64,000 bases of DNA from Malus domestica (lineage: Eukaryota > Streptophyta > Magnoliopsida > Rosales > Rosaceae), in the NCBI RefSeq assembly GCF_042453785.1, contig NC_091665.1:8379501-8443500 (forward strand). The letters run 5' to 3'. Below the pieces are notes generated by a model. It ran no database searches. It had not been told where the DNA came from and saw only the letters and a list, made by a program, of their open reading frames with translations. Shown piece after piece: positions 12,932 to 24,840 of this stretch. Made by a program: the position numbers and the translations under genes. Each line of letters opens with the position of its first letter. Position 1 is the first letter of the stretch.

Positions 12932-15824
12932 TCAAGACCAAAACAAATGATTTTTAACTGAAATTCTGCCATGTTTCTCCTTCAAGTTGTCTTCCTTATA
13001 ATCGAGCGTCCATTTCTCAAATGTACATTCAACAAAGTCATAATAACCACCATGAACAGCAAGAACACCTTTCTTCACTTTTTCTTCTATCCATGGGTAC
13101 GTGAGCAGGTTCAACAATGAACGGTTGATTGATTCCTGCACAATGATATCATTCAATATGGGAAACAGTTTTTATGAATCTGGAGCATCCTTTTATAATA
13201 TAACACAGCCTACATTAGTTGCAACCCAAATGTATGCCACAATAGGAGAATCTAATCATGAACCTCAAAAGAATTTGGTTAAATTCCCGTATAGATATGA
13301 GGTCAACAATGACCAAAATAAATGGATCAGGAGATTCAATATACCAATAAAACAGAATGCTGATCCAAGTTTCAACAATACGAAATCGACTTTCATTTAG
13401 CTTGGTCCAATGAAATGAAGAAAAATACAAACGGGAATAATTGCATAGACCAAGAACTTCCTTGGGATAGAATTACGTTACTTAAAAAACAATAAAAAAA
13501 AAAGGAAATAATAAGTAAAGAAAAATGTTACCTTCTCACAATGTTTGCACTGCTGGTCAAAACTGAGTTTGGAGGCAGCAGCTTTTGTCCACGACCTTGC
13601 ATCCTTCCCAACAACAACCCAATTTTGGATAAAGCTACTGCATAAAAGAATTTTGGTAAAGTGAAAACTATAGCTTGACTGTTCTTGGACAAATGAATAA
13701 AAGGCAACCGCACACAAAGACCACTTGCAACAACATGATAAGTACAGAAGAAGAAATTTACTGAACCTTTTATCAACTTCATCATCCATGCCCATAAGAG
13801 CACGAATGCCTCCACAGCAGCTGTGACCAACGACCAATATGTTTTCGATCTACAATACAACTATGGTTAAGGATTTATTTTTGTCTAGCTGTTCTTGCTT
13901 CCATTTTCTATTAAAAATCGCACTCAATCTGGGAGATTCAATTTTTCACAATACCAACAGTTGGTACCTCCCAATTGTCACTCTATAAGCAAGGATGCGT
14001 AACCAATAGCTTTAAAGCCATTACTTAAATAGGGATATGATTGTAATGAATTAGACTAGCAAGGAAACAAATGGGATTTTCTTTTAGAATTTATTCCCAG
14101 AATACTTACTTTCAGAAAATTCACAGAAAATTCCAATGCAGCATTTGTTTCTGAGGGTCCACTCTGCAAAAACAGAAAAAAAAAATAACAAAACAAAGGT
14201 AGTGAATAACAATATTTGATATGATTCGAGAGTGTTCACTTTTTTGTGACCTTCCACAATCAGAAATGCAGCAAAATAATTCAACTGTGATTTGTAATGT
14301 ATACCTCAAAGGGGGGCACCAAATTCGCAATGTTGCGCACTACAAATGCTTCTCCCGGTTGAAATCCCAGAATGGTCGAGGGGCATACCCTAGAATCTGC
14401 ACAAGAGATGACCATGAACTGTTCCAGAAACATCAGTACACATGCATATTCTTCTCCATGACACTCAACACCATATTGAGGCAACAGCAAATGAATGACA
14501 TGTCCGAGTATTAAGAATACTTATGAACATCGAGTGTTAATAACTAAATTTGAAAAGGGAAATGAAAGGGAAACTACACGTATACTATACAACCTTTGGC
14601 GCTTGACACTTTGCAAGATTTTGATAATGTTCCAAGTTTTCCCTATTCATAATGAAAGCCAAATTAGGAAATAGAATTAATTTAAACTAAACAACCTTCA
14701 CGCCTGAGCCTTGGCCACTTACATGTATTTATGCTTTTTGAAGTCAACAAACCGTTGTTTCATATCCTCAAACAATTCGCTCCGATCATCCGTTTCAGCT
14801 ACTCTCTCCAGTTTGTTGTTTTTATGTTGTTCAGTGATCCCTAAGGACTCTCTTGAAGCCTTTACAGTCAAACCTGGACAATTGCTGCAAACATGCCGAA
14901 AGGAAAGCATTTCAGCACCAACCAATTATCTTCAGGATTTTGAAAAGTTCAACAGGTTACTCGGATGGCGATTTAAAAAACAATAGAGACATTCTTATCT
15001 CTTAGGACCAATCCGAAGGTTGCATGTAGTCGTAATCTTATATTGTAAACATCTCCTATATACAAACCATCAAATAAAGAAAATTAGAATCATTGTGATG
15101 GCAAGCAAAGATCTAAGTAAACCCATCAAATTGATGTCACTAACAACGGAGCAGTCCATGAATTTGCAGCCGGGGTATGAACAACTGATTAAACCAAAAC
15201 AATGGTTAATAACGTCCAAACCAAAATTCAAATCTCCCTCATTAGAACCAGTATATTTAGCCCGGATTCTGGATTTCTTTTTCTCACATAAATTTCAAAA
15301 GTCAACAATTTCATGGGAACCGTAAGAATTTCAATGTCGTTTGTGCCTTAAGGGTAATATTGACACAAATATAGAATACTCAAACTAAATCCTATTTCGG
15401 CATTAACATTTCCTTTCAGAAATCAATCAAACTAAGAAAATTTTGGAGCTCAAATGGGCATAATTGGAAAGAGAATGCAAAGCAGAACATTAAAAAAAAA
15501 GAAAAAAGAAAACTAAGAAACGTGGGACATATATGCAGCAAACAGAAGAATAATATGAGCAGAAAGGTGACACCTTCAGAAACTTACTCGGAAGTAGTTA
15601 ACAATCTCAATTGGGTCGGCTGAACTTTTCCTGATTTCAGATTAGAACCAAAGATCTGCAGAAAATTGACAAAAAATAAAGACAATCAAGAAACAAGAGA
15701 AATTAATGAAATGGTAGAGAGAGAGAGGGGGGGGAGAGAGAGAGAAGGTTACTTGTCGTGTGTCCGAGGAGGAGGGATTGGAAATTGAGTCATTTAAAAC
15801 AGAGGTTGGCGCAAGATCAGCCAT
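12932..15824 (-). CDS. BCA5: Beta carbonic anhydrase, plastid BCA5-like, nine exons
   Basis: Catalyses reversible hydration of carbon dioxide to bicarbonate with a zinc ion. Exons joined by GT-AG sites in consistent phase: 15824-15753, 15655-15588, 14884-14723, 14642-14594, 14418-14305, 14163-14110, 13849-13767, 13637-13532, 13135-12932. Total 912 bases, 303 residues, close to the 301 of Arabidopsis BCA5. Zinc ligands are C123 in CADSR, and H182 and C185 in GHSCCGG; D125 and R127 form the catalytic dyad. Other family blocks are [53 protein letters not shown] and HGGYYDF..CTFEKW. The first 60 residues are Ser/Thr-rich with few acids and could be a transit peptide; plastid targeting is inference. 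The C-terminal tail after the LDYK motif is about 18 residues longer than in BCA5. Start ATG 15824 opens the frame that splices in phase. A (GA)n tract lies just inside intron 1. Confidence 0.93.
15716..15746. repeat. (GA)n purine tract in carbonic anhydrase intron 1
   Basis: GA repeats with a central G9 run, directly downstream (minus strand) of the exon 1 donor at 15752. Confidence 0.85.
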
Positions 15825-16242
15825 GGAAGAGAGCGAGAGAGCTGAAATGGGAAATGGGAAATGGGAAATGGAAAATGGGGTTTCAGTTTTTGAGAGAGGA
15901 GAGCGTTTAAAAGATGGTGGGGAAGGGAAAGGTGCGGGTGAGTTGGCTGGTCGGATCAAGAAACACTTGTCCACCTCCAAAAAAGACGGAGAAACCCAAG
16001 TTTAAAGTACAGCTATATGCTATGCTCTGCACACACTCACAAACACTACGTAGCCCGCTTCTCAACTCTCAACTCTCTTTCGGAAATCAGATGCTGGACA
16101 GTTTAATTTTCTTTTCTTTTTGCCCTTTTTTAATATAAGACAGGTGTCTGGAAATAGTAACATTTTTATCTCAAATTTAAACTGTCTATTAATAAAATTC
16201 CTTTTGTCAATTAAAATAGGTGAAAAGATAATCCTAACATGC

Positions 16243-16350
16243 AAGTGGCATACCACAGTGGTGGAGACAAGTATTACCTTGCACCACGGGGTGAGTTTGA
16301 ATCCGATCAGCTCTATAATCTAACATCTAATCTATCGTTTGACAAAAATA
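16243..16350 (+). mobile_element. SINE-like element (fragment)
   Basis: The plus strand has CACAGTGGTGGAGACAAG followed 30-odd bases later by GGTGAGTTTGAATCCGAT, resembling the A and B boxes of a tRNA-derived pol III promoter. The tail runs through ATCTATCGTTTGACAAAAAT into an A-rich stretch. Both boxes are imperfect. Confidence 0.4.
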
Positions 16351-16456
16351 AAAAAAATCCTAACCATCCTCTAATTTAAAAATGAAAACTGCTCCATCTC
16401 TTCACCAAAAAAAAAAAAGTGCTCAATCCAATTCACATTCCTCTTTTTCTCTACTA

Positions 16457-16591
16457 AGGGGGTGAAGGAGTCGGTTAAACCTCACAATGAGCTAATAATA
16501 AAGTGGTTCAAATTCGCATTTGGCGAGAATCGAACCCTCTCACTTACAAGTGAAGAGGAATACCAATAAACTATAATACTAAGTGGCATCT
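16457..16591 (-). mobile_element. tRNA-derived SINE
   Basis: On the minus strand from 16591: an A-box-like TAGTTTATTGGTATTCC, then after about 25 bases a B-box GAGGGTTCGATTCTCGCC (consensus GGTTCGANTCC). This pairing and spacing is typical of pol III promoters in plant SINEs. It does not fold as a tRNA, so it is not a tRNA gene. The 3' end is not sharply defined. Confidence 0.6.
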
Positions 16592-16771
16592 CCTTCTCAT
16601 TTTAAAACAAATTTATTTACACACAAAATGTGGGGCATATGCTAGTGTCTATTATAAAATATTTTTGTCAATCAAAAGATTGTAAAAGATAATTTAATTA
16701 TAAACAGTAAAGTAAATTTCAAAAAGTGTAATAGGAGTGCCTTGAACTTGGTTTTCATGTCTAGTGTGGGG

Positions 16772-17507
16772 TGTGGATGCAAATTTCTTCCTCCTTGATC
16801 TTGGACAATTTTGCACCTACAAAACAATTAACACCTTAGGTTAAGGCCAAGAGCCTCACGCGCCCACGATGAATGGGGGGGGCTTTGGCCGAAGAACCTC
16901 CGATGCCAAAGTTAGAATTTAGAGAGAAATAGTGTTTAGAGAATTTTGGGATTTTTGCCAAAGTGTTGGAATCGATTTTTTGGTGAGAATAGGCGCCTAT
17001 TTATAGAGTTAGGAGGTGGCTAGGGTTTTTAGGTTTAATTTAGGTTTAATTAGCCAATTTATTATGATTAATTGGCTAATTTAAACATAAAGGAATGTTT
17101 TGATGGTTATGGGTTTAATTGGCTAGCTAATTAGTGTAATTAAAAAGGGAAAATGGTGGAAAAGGTAGAGAATATGATAGGCTCTTTTTGGATGGGAATG
17201 GCCGGCCCTTGGTGTGATTTTGGGGTGATTTGGTGATGTAATTAGCCTTTAATATATTGATTATATTAATTGGTTGAGGATGTTATGGAATGTTTGAAAT
17301 AAATGGCTAATTGAATAAGGAAAAAATGAGGTAAAAACATATATGAAATAGGTTTTGAATTGTTACCCATTTTGGGTACTTCTGACTTGGTTGATGGATG
17401 ATTCTCCACTGCTCGCGTGTAGGAGACCCGGTATGCCTCGAGGGTATTTTTGTCCTTTTTGTCCAAAAAAACCCACGTGTCGCCTTGTGAATATTTTTGG
17501 CTCCACA
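16772..17507 (-). repeat. 3' LTR of gag-only element
   Basis: Reads TGTGGATGC...GGCTCCACA on the plus strand. The minus strand has a TATA-like CTATAAATAG at about 17007-16998. Preceded on the minus strand by the purine tract GGTGTGGGGGCATT (17520-17508). Confidence 0.93.
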
Positions 17508-18049
17508 AATGCCCCCACACCTGTTGGGCTGCTCGCAGAAAAGGGCGGCAGGTGTAGAGATTTTCTTGCTTTAGGAAACTTAGGACTACTTCCTATTTTG
17601 ATGTAGATTCTCTCTTTAATAGGAAATTAAATCATTCTAGGAAAGGGAAATAAATTTCTCTCAAAGCCTATTTAAGTCCACCTTAAGTGGGTTATTAAAT
17701 CAACTTTGGAGAGCGATTTATTCTACCCTACAAGAGAGAGATAGCTTAGAGGATATTTGTTCCCCCTCCTCTAGCAATCTTCTACATCTTGCCCGTGCAA
17801 ATGACCGTCTTTCGTTGCTTTCTTCGTCTTCTTCGTGCCGCACCAATGTAAGAAAAATTTAATTTTTCTTGCCTTATTCTTGGATAGTGCTATTGCGGGG
17901 TAGCCGTCGGGGTGGAGCGGCACGTCGGCTGGCAGGGGCCAGGAGCTGGCTCGGCATGAGCTGAGGAGATGTCGTGGTAGGGACCACTGCTTGGGCAGCT
18001 TGGCTTGGCCTGAGCCAAGGGCAGCTTGTGCAGCTGGGGTCGAGGATTG

Positions 18050-18921
18050 TGGCGCTAGGGCACAGTGTTAGGCGAGCCGCATAGCTCATGTCCTTTGGGC
18101 TCTTGGACCTGACTCGGGCCAGGCTGGCGATTGAGAGAAATAAGGAGATTGCGGGTCTCATGGGCTGCTGGAATGTTGGGCATGCAGGCCTTCTGCCTGC
18201 TGGAATACTGGGTTGAGCTCCCCTGCTGAGTACCATGAATGTCGTTGGCTGCTTAGTCTTCTTTGCTGAAAGAAATGTGGGCTGCTCCAGAAAGATGAGG
18301 TAAAGAGGATCAAGGCGGATGCATTGGCTCGTCTGATCGCTGTCGTAGAGCTTACTATGAATGAAGATGGAAAGAAGAGATCTTCCCCGCCTGCTCATGA
18401 GATGCCTAGTTAAGAAAAAACTGAAGACTTCTTCTACTGCTCATGAGGGTCCGCTTGCTACCGAGAAGTATGTGATTGACATGACTTCTTCTAATGGGAA
18501 GAAAAATAAGGCTGCTAGATCTGAGCATGTGGCGTCTTCCATGTTGAGAATGGCTAGTACAATTGTGGATAAGATTGCTCAGCGTAAAGGTTTTATCATG
18601 CCCCTAGTGCCGAAGTCTGTACCAGGACGTTCTTTGGGAGCCAAGTCCGGTTCACCTTTGTAGAGACTTGCTATTATGAAGAGTGGTAAGGTGGACTCTG
18701 CTGCTAAAGTGGCGCCAAAGCCTGCTCCCTTTGCTGCTGAGATTGATTCGCCTCAGATTCAAGATCTTAAGCTTGCAATTTCTGAGCTTCGTTTCACTGC
18801 TTATGCTAAGAATGGAGTGGATGAGCTGCAGCGCGTCTGTGTTAGTCTGCTTAAGAAGAATGAGCAGCTGAAGGGTGAGAATGATGGGCTTGAGGTTTTA
18901 AGACCTTCTCTATTTCTCTGA
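18050..18921 (+). pseudogene. Degenerate antisense coding region in LTR element
   Basis: Opposite in direction to gag, the plus strand between gag and the 3' LTR shows coding-like stretches: DLTRARLAIERNKEIAGLMG near 18095-18160, KADALARLIAVVELTMNEDG near 18313-18370, a 100-residue frame at 18361-18663, and 18676-18921 with DLKLAISELRF and a heptad-like LLKKNEQLKGEN. Frames shift between pieces. Antisense ORFs between pol and the 3' LTR are known for Tat-lineage elements such as Grande and Ogre; that this is one is inference. The function of such ORFs is not established. Confidence 0.45.
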
Positions 18922-21087
18922 AAGACTTGCTTGCTTTTACTTTTAAGGCTTCCATTGGTGAAGTAGTTGGAGAAGCTAGTGCCCAGACTGGGGCAGCCGG
19001 GGGTGAAGCGCCGGATGATGCCGTTGCTAAGAGTGTTACGGCTGTTGAAGGTGTGGCGACCGAGTAGTCGTGGGATGTCCAAACTGCTGTAGTGTAGTAT
19101 TTTAGGTAGCCTTTAGGATTTTCTTTGTTTTTCCTTGTAGCTTTTGTTTTGCTTGAACTCCTTCGGCCTTTGCTAGTTGTTTATAAACATGTTTTCCTTC
19201 GTTTTTCTTCATCTTCACTTCTTTTGTTCATGCCCTAACCTTTAGACTTGATAGACCAGTGGCAGGCATGCCACTTTTTTATAAGCAGACAAACTCGCGT
19301 AGCCTATGCAGCCGTAGGTGTTGGTGTAGAACTTTGCAAAGTTGTTAGCCATAGGGTTGGCAGCCGGATGCCTTACTTACAGAAGCAGACAAGTCCGCGT
19401 AACCACTAGGCTGTTAACCTTGACTTTCTTCAATTCTGTAGGTTGCGTAGCAAGTATCACAACACTTTAGGACTTGGTGTAGGTTGTTCCGCGCTTGGCA
19501 GAGGTGAAGCTTATCGACTACGTAGCATGTCGGCAGTGGATAAAACTTCGTATATGCGCGCTAGCTTGTTTAACCTTTCACAAGAATGTGCGGTTGTATA
19601 AGTCTAGTGCGGCTTCACTGCTCGAAAGGCAAGCCGTAGGCAGTCTTCCGGAATCCGTAGGCTACCTTAGTGCACTCGGTAGCAGCTTTAGGATTCCAGG
19701 GCAGCCGTCCATCGGATGTACTGCGTAATGTGCCCTCTCCGTCTCTAGGGCCCGGTTCCCTACGGATTAGGCTAAGAGACCCAAAATCCTTCAGTTAGCT
19801 AAGCCTTGAAAAAGACCATTGCGGCTACTTCTAGGAATCCCGGCGCAAGCCATCGTGCATCTAGTTATACTAGGGCAGCCAGGCTCATCCACGTCTGGAT
19901 ATTCGGAGTGTAAAGTTTATCCTACCGTCTTGGAGAGCTGACCCATATGGGTGTCGGAGAATTGGTTTACCCTCTCGCACTGGAGAGCATGGTTGGTCCC
20001 TCGGGGGGCGCAATTCCTGCGATGAGTCCCTAAGAAGGGCGCAGTCTTCTTTTGAAGTGCATGAGTGATTAGTTGTTGTAAGCATGCAGCCAAGCCAAGT
20101 TGTGATTACTTCTAAATTCCTCATTGAAAAACGAGTGAAACGAACGAGAACTTTAGCTGTAAGGTAAGAACTGCATAACAACTGGATAGTCCTCAGCTTG
20201 TGAGGTGGTGCCCGTCGAGCTTATTGAGTCTTCGGGTTTTAATGTAGCGGGAGGTCACACATGGTACTTCTTCAGATTGTAGGCCATCCATTTCTTTTCA
20301 ATCTTTTTGCCGCTTCATGGTGGTGAGGGTGTAATTACTCTTGCCCCCTACTCTGCTGATCTTGTACGGACCTTCCCAGATGGGATCCATCTTTTTGGAG
20401 CCTTCTTTGCCGGCAGTGATGAAGGCTTTTCTGCGTCGTCGACCTGCAAATGCCAGAAGTCTCCATCGGGTGGAGTAGGCGCAGCTAGAGTGTGCTCGGC
20501 TACTTCTGAGGCATCGTTGGGCCGCTCTGTTGCGTCACCTAGGCTCGGCGTGAAGACGCAGTAGGGAGCTATGGAGATGGGGCCATGTCATACGCAACAG
20601 GAGATGCTCAACTGCCGGTATTGGGCCACTCTAGAGTTGAATCATTAAGCAAGGGTCGGCTAGGGCCGTGTGATGCGCAGCAAGAAATGGTACTCAACTG
20701 CCGGTACATGTTGCTCCTATGTAGAATCTTTTAGGGTGACGAGGACAAAACTTACTTTCGAGTGTGTCCTTCCAGTGTTGCGTTCGTCAGAAAACTTTAC
20801 ATCCGCCAGGGTCTACACCTTTATCATCGCGTGTCTGGATTGGGCAGAATAGTACGTCATTAGGATAATTGCATGCGTTTGAAAGTAAAATTTGTGCTTC
20901 TGGGTTGCAACAACTATCGCCAAAGTTAGCTTTTGAATTTTTAATAACATCGAGGAGAGCTTTTGAACTGTAGAATACAGGTAACTGTGGAATACAGGTA
21001 GTCGGGCCCCCATCTCTTCTCGCATGATGGTAGAGCTTATTGCTACTTTAGATACCGTCAAACATGTGAATAAGTCCTCCGCTGCTT

Positions 21088-23598
21088 CTAGGGAGGTGAT
21101 GTCGGGTACTTCTTCAAGTCCTTGAATGTGCATTGGCGAGCCTCATCCCAAAGTGCATACTTCTCTGCCAAAGCAAAAGAGTCTGTCAGAGTTAGATCTT
21201 CTTTCATGATCAATTTTTCGAATAGCGGGTGGTCTGCTGGAAGTCCTTTTTGGAAGGCTGCTCTAGCTATCGAGTCGTTGCATTCGACTATTTTTGCCTT
21301 CTCTACTTTGAACCTCCTCACATAGTCGCGAAGTGACTCCTTTGGGTTCTTCTTGACGTTAAACAAATGATCAGATTTCTTTTTGATCGAGCGATAGGAT
21401 GAATATTCTTTGGTGAAAACCAAAGAAAGTTCGTAGAAATTCCGGATGGATTGTGGCGGCAGGGTGTAGAACAAATCTTGCGCCTCGCCTTGTAGAGTAG
21501 TGGCGAATATCTTGCACATAAGCTCATCGTTGTTTCGATAAAGGATCATTGTGCTTCGGTAGCGCTTTAAGTGTCTCTCCGGGTCTTCATCCCCTTTGAA
21601 AGATGTGAAATGTGGCATGCTGAACTCTCGTGGAGGCTCTGCCTGCTCGATCTCGTCCGTGAAGGGTGACCTGCTTATGTTGGTCATGCTCCATCGTAGT
21701 GCCTCGTCGGTGACCTCGTTGCGTTGGAAATCATGCAATCGCTTGGTCAAGAGTCTCTCTACTTCTTCCTGAATTTGCCTTTGTTGGGGTAGCGGAGCTC
21801 TCGGCTGCCCCCAGCCATGACTTGGTGGTCTAGACTGCTCTTCCATGTGTTTGGCTCGTCTACGCCGCAGATGCAGTGCATGTGGTACGTTTCTAGCAGG
21901 CGAGCGAGTTCTTCGCAGGCTGCTGGTTGAACTTGAGCTGGATTGAGTGACTGCCTCTTTCCGTCCGTCGTGCTGCCTACTCTGATGTGAGGTGGATGAT
22001 GCTCCTTGTGGGTTTAGCCGCGAATGAACACTTTGTCCGGAAGGTTGCTCATGTTGACTATCGGAGTGTGACCCCAACCGTGAATGTATGCTCATCCGTG
22101 GGCCTAGTCGAGAGTACACGCTCATCCGCGCGCTAAGACGGGAGTATACGCTATCTCGGGGGCCCAATCGGGAATGTACACTGCCTGAACGTTCGACTCG
22201 TGGCTGGTCGAATGGCTGCTTGCCGGGACGCTGCTGGAAAGGTTCGTCTGCCCTTGTCCTACTTCGGGATACCTCGTCCGGGGCACGTTGGATCCCAATG
22301 CGTTGCAAAAGTTGATTCACCAAAGTTGTCTGTTGTGCAAGGGCGCTCGTCAACTCTATGACTTGTCGAGACAAGTGTTGTTCGCCATTTGGATTGCAAG
22401 AGCTTGGAAGGAATGCGCCTCCTTAGGCAGTGGAAATGTGGTAGACTCCGGGCGCGAGATTTGAATTGGGAAATGTCAAATCCGCGAAAAAATATGGTGA
22501 GAATGCCCCCGGCTCGATGGTAGGTCCGGATGGTTGAGATAGTCTTGGGTCGACTTGGGCTGCTTGGAAAGCCACTGGAGCATGATGGGCCGTGATAGTG
22601 GGCTGCTCGTCGGGAGCAAGCTGGGTCATGAGAGCAGGCTGCTTGGCAGGAGCAGGTTGGGCCGTGAGAGTGGGCTGCTCGACGGAAGCAAGTTGAACCA
22701 CGAGATTGAGCTGCTCGTCGGGAGCAGGCTGGGTCACGAGAGCAGGCTGCTTGGCAGGAGCAGGCTGGGCCACAGGAGTGGGCTACTCGACGGAAGCAGG
22801 CTGGACCACGGGAGTGGGCTGCTTGGCAGGAGCAGGCTGGGCCACGGGAGTGGGCTGCTTGGCAGGAGCAGGCTGGGCCACCAGAGTGGGCTGCTCGACG
22901 AAAGCAAGCTGGGCCACGGGAGTGGGCTGCTCGTCGGGAGCAGGCTGGGTCACGAGAGCAAGCTGCTCGGCAGGAGCAAGTTGGGCCGTGAGAGTGGGTT
23001 GCTTGACGGGAGCAGGCTGCTCAATGCGCGGTGCATATGAATGCGAGGCTTGGGCTTGGGTCCACGTAAACTCAGATGGCACGGCTTGGATCGTGGTCTT
23101 GGTACCGTGAGCCTTGGATGGCACGGCTCGGGCCGTGGTGAAGGCTCCATGGACCTCGCCACGAGTGGCTACCGAAGTAGCCACCGCGGTGGTTCCCATG
23201 GTGGCCGTGGTGAAAGCACCATGGACCTCGCCGCGGGTAGCTACCGAGGTAACCACCACGGTGGTTCCCATGGTAGAAGCTTGTGGTGATGATGCCGCTC
23301 CCCTTATTGTCGCATTTTGCCTCACGGATCTCTGGGCCGTGGTGAAGGCTCCATGGACCTCGCCACGAGTGGCTACCGAAGTAGCCACAGCGGTGGTTCC
23401 CATGGCGGCCGTGGTGAAGGCACCATGGACCTCGCCGCGGGTGGCTACCGAGGTAGCCACCACGGTGGTTCCCATGGTGGAAGCTCGTGATGATGATGCC
23501 ACTCCCCTTATTGTCGCATTTAGCCTCACGGATCTCCGCAATCCCATTTCTTGAACATTAGAATTTTCACTTGTGGAATTTTCTAAATTTCTAGCCAT
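21088..23598 (-). pseudogene. gag frame of the young LTR element, two in-frame stops
   Basis: One frame runs 837 codons from ATG 23598 (MARNLENST) to the stop at 21088, broken by TAG at 22783-22785 and TAA at 22423-22425. The first looks like CAG to TAG inside a repeat whose other copies keep Gln. N-terminal part: two copies of an approximately 180-base block (TRGEVHGAFTTA units), then a tandem array of 10-11 residue units of the type QPAPAKQPTPVA. Middle: basic Ser/Arg-rich part with four YSRLGPR/HSRLG repeats. C-terminal part, 21660-21110: a retrotransposon gag core with MPHFTSFKGDEDPERHLKRY, FYTLPP and DYVRRFKVEKAK. No CCHC zinc knuckle or pol follows. It probably packages RNA only if helped by other copies. 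Confidence 0.8.
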
Positions 23599-23742
23599 TA
23601 TATTTTGCTTATACGTTTTATCAAAGAACCTTTGCAAGTAAAAAAATTCTAATAATAAGAACGTATGAAAAATATTCAAATGGACTAGAAAATAAAGAAA
23701 AAACCTTTTTGTGCGAGAGTCTTCTACGAGTATGGATTTCAA

Positions 23743-23763
23743 CTCTCAATGAAAGCACCAATT
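23743..23763 (-). other. Primer-site region of gag-only element
   Basis: After the LTR the minus strand reads AATTGGTGCTTTCATTGAG. This phrase follows the 5' LTR of several plant gypsy-type elements; I could not assign the tRNA with confidence. Confidence 0.6.
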
Positions 23764-24499
23764 TGTGGATGCAAATTTCTTCCTCCTTGATCTTGGACAA
23801 TTTTGCACCTACAAAACAATTAACACCTTAGGTTAAGGCCAAGAGCCTCACGCGCCCACGATGAATGGGGGGGGCTTTGGCCGAAGAACCTCCGATGCCA
23901 AAGTTAGAATTTAGAGAGAAATAGTGTTTAGAGAATTTTGGGATTTTTGCCAAAGTGTTGGAATCGATTTTTTGGTGAGAATAGGCGCCTATTTATAGAG
24001 TTAGGAGGTGGCTAGGGTTTTTAGGTTTAATTTAGGTTTAATTAGCCAATTTATTATGATTAATTGGCTAATTTAAACATAAAGGAATGTTTTGATGGTT
24101 ATGGGTTTAATTGGCTAGCTAATTAGTGTAATTAAAAAGGGAAAATGGTGGAAAAGGTAGAGAATATGATAGGCTCTTTTTGGATGGGAATGGCCGGCCC
24201 TTGGTGTGATTTTGGGGTGATTTGGTGATGTAATTAGCCTTTAATATATTGATTATATTAATTGGTTGAGGATGTTATGGAATGTTTGAAATAAATGGCT
24301 AATTGAATAAGGAAAAAATGAGGTAAAAACATATATGAAATAGGTTTTGAATTGTTACCCATTTTGGGTACTTCTGACTTGGTTGATGGATGATTTTCCA
24401 CTGCTCGCGTGTAGGAGACCCGGTATGCCTCGAGGGTATTTTTGTCCTTTTTGTCCAAAAAAACCCACGTGTCGCCTTGTGAATATTTTTGGCTCCACA
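23764..24499 (-). repeat. 5' LTR of gag-only element
   Basis: Identical length to its partner and one base different over 736. Contains the same TATA-like site near 23990-24000, the likely promoter of the element on the minus strand. Confidence 0.93.
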
Positions 24500-24840
24500 T
24501 GGGGCATCTGATTAAATGATCTTCTTGAGAGCACACTTGATCTTTTTCGTTGTCCAGTTGATCATTCAGTCGTTTAATGGATGTGGACTGTGGAGGGAGT
24601 ATTAAGAAAAGCACTAGGATCCTCCATGCTAAATGTGTTTTAGTGCATTTTTTTGTCACTCTTGCAGTTGCAGGTGGGCAAAGATATGTTGAAATGTGAT
24701 ATTCTCCTGTAACTATAATTCTACATGTTACATACTGCAAAGTCGGTGGACTTATGCCGGACTTGCGGTGACGGACTCAGTCCACCGGTGCCACACTCAA
24801 CGTATCGTCTACGTTTTTTAGTACATCACGGCTTGAAAGC
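24500..24840 (-). repeat. Long inverted repeat, left arm (main part)
   Basis: Read on the minus strand it matches 25639-25980 over about 340 bases with few differences. Its outer 24 bases (16748-16771) are now separated from it by the gag-only LTR element. Both arms share an open frame by similarity, but I see no reason to call it a gene. Confidence 0.85.

Larger units (their letters stand above)
16772..24499 (-). mobile_element. Young non-autonomous gag-only LTR retrotransposon (TR-GAG type)
   Basis: Two LTRs of exactly 736 bp, 16772-17507 and 23764-24499, differ at one base that I can find (near 17402, C versus T). The element is flanked by perfect 5-base duplications, TGGGG at 16767-16771 and 24500-24504. 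On the minus strand the 5' LTR is followed by TTGGTGCTTTCATTGAGAG, a leader, a long gag frame, then about 3.5 kb with no protease, reverse transcriptase or integrase, and a polypurine tract before the 3' LTR. This matches terminal-repeat elements that carry gag alone and rely on partner elements. The gag style (repeated HSRLGP units) suggests the Tat lineage, by inference. It interrupts one arm of an inverted repeat. Confidence 0.92.

Noticed and set aside
16457..16591. Possible tRNA gene from the B-box match
   Set aside because: No cloverleaf or acceptor stem can be formed; a SINE explains it better.
22555..23554. Plus-strand Gly/Leu- and Ala/Thr-rich open frames
   Set aside because: They are antisense readings of the gag tandem repeats.
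24258..24740. Similar open frames in both arms of the inverted repeat (also 25740-26159)
   Set aside because: The likeness comes from the DNA repeat; one frame runs into the LTR and no domain is recognisable.
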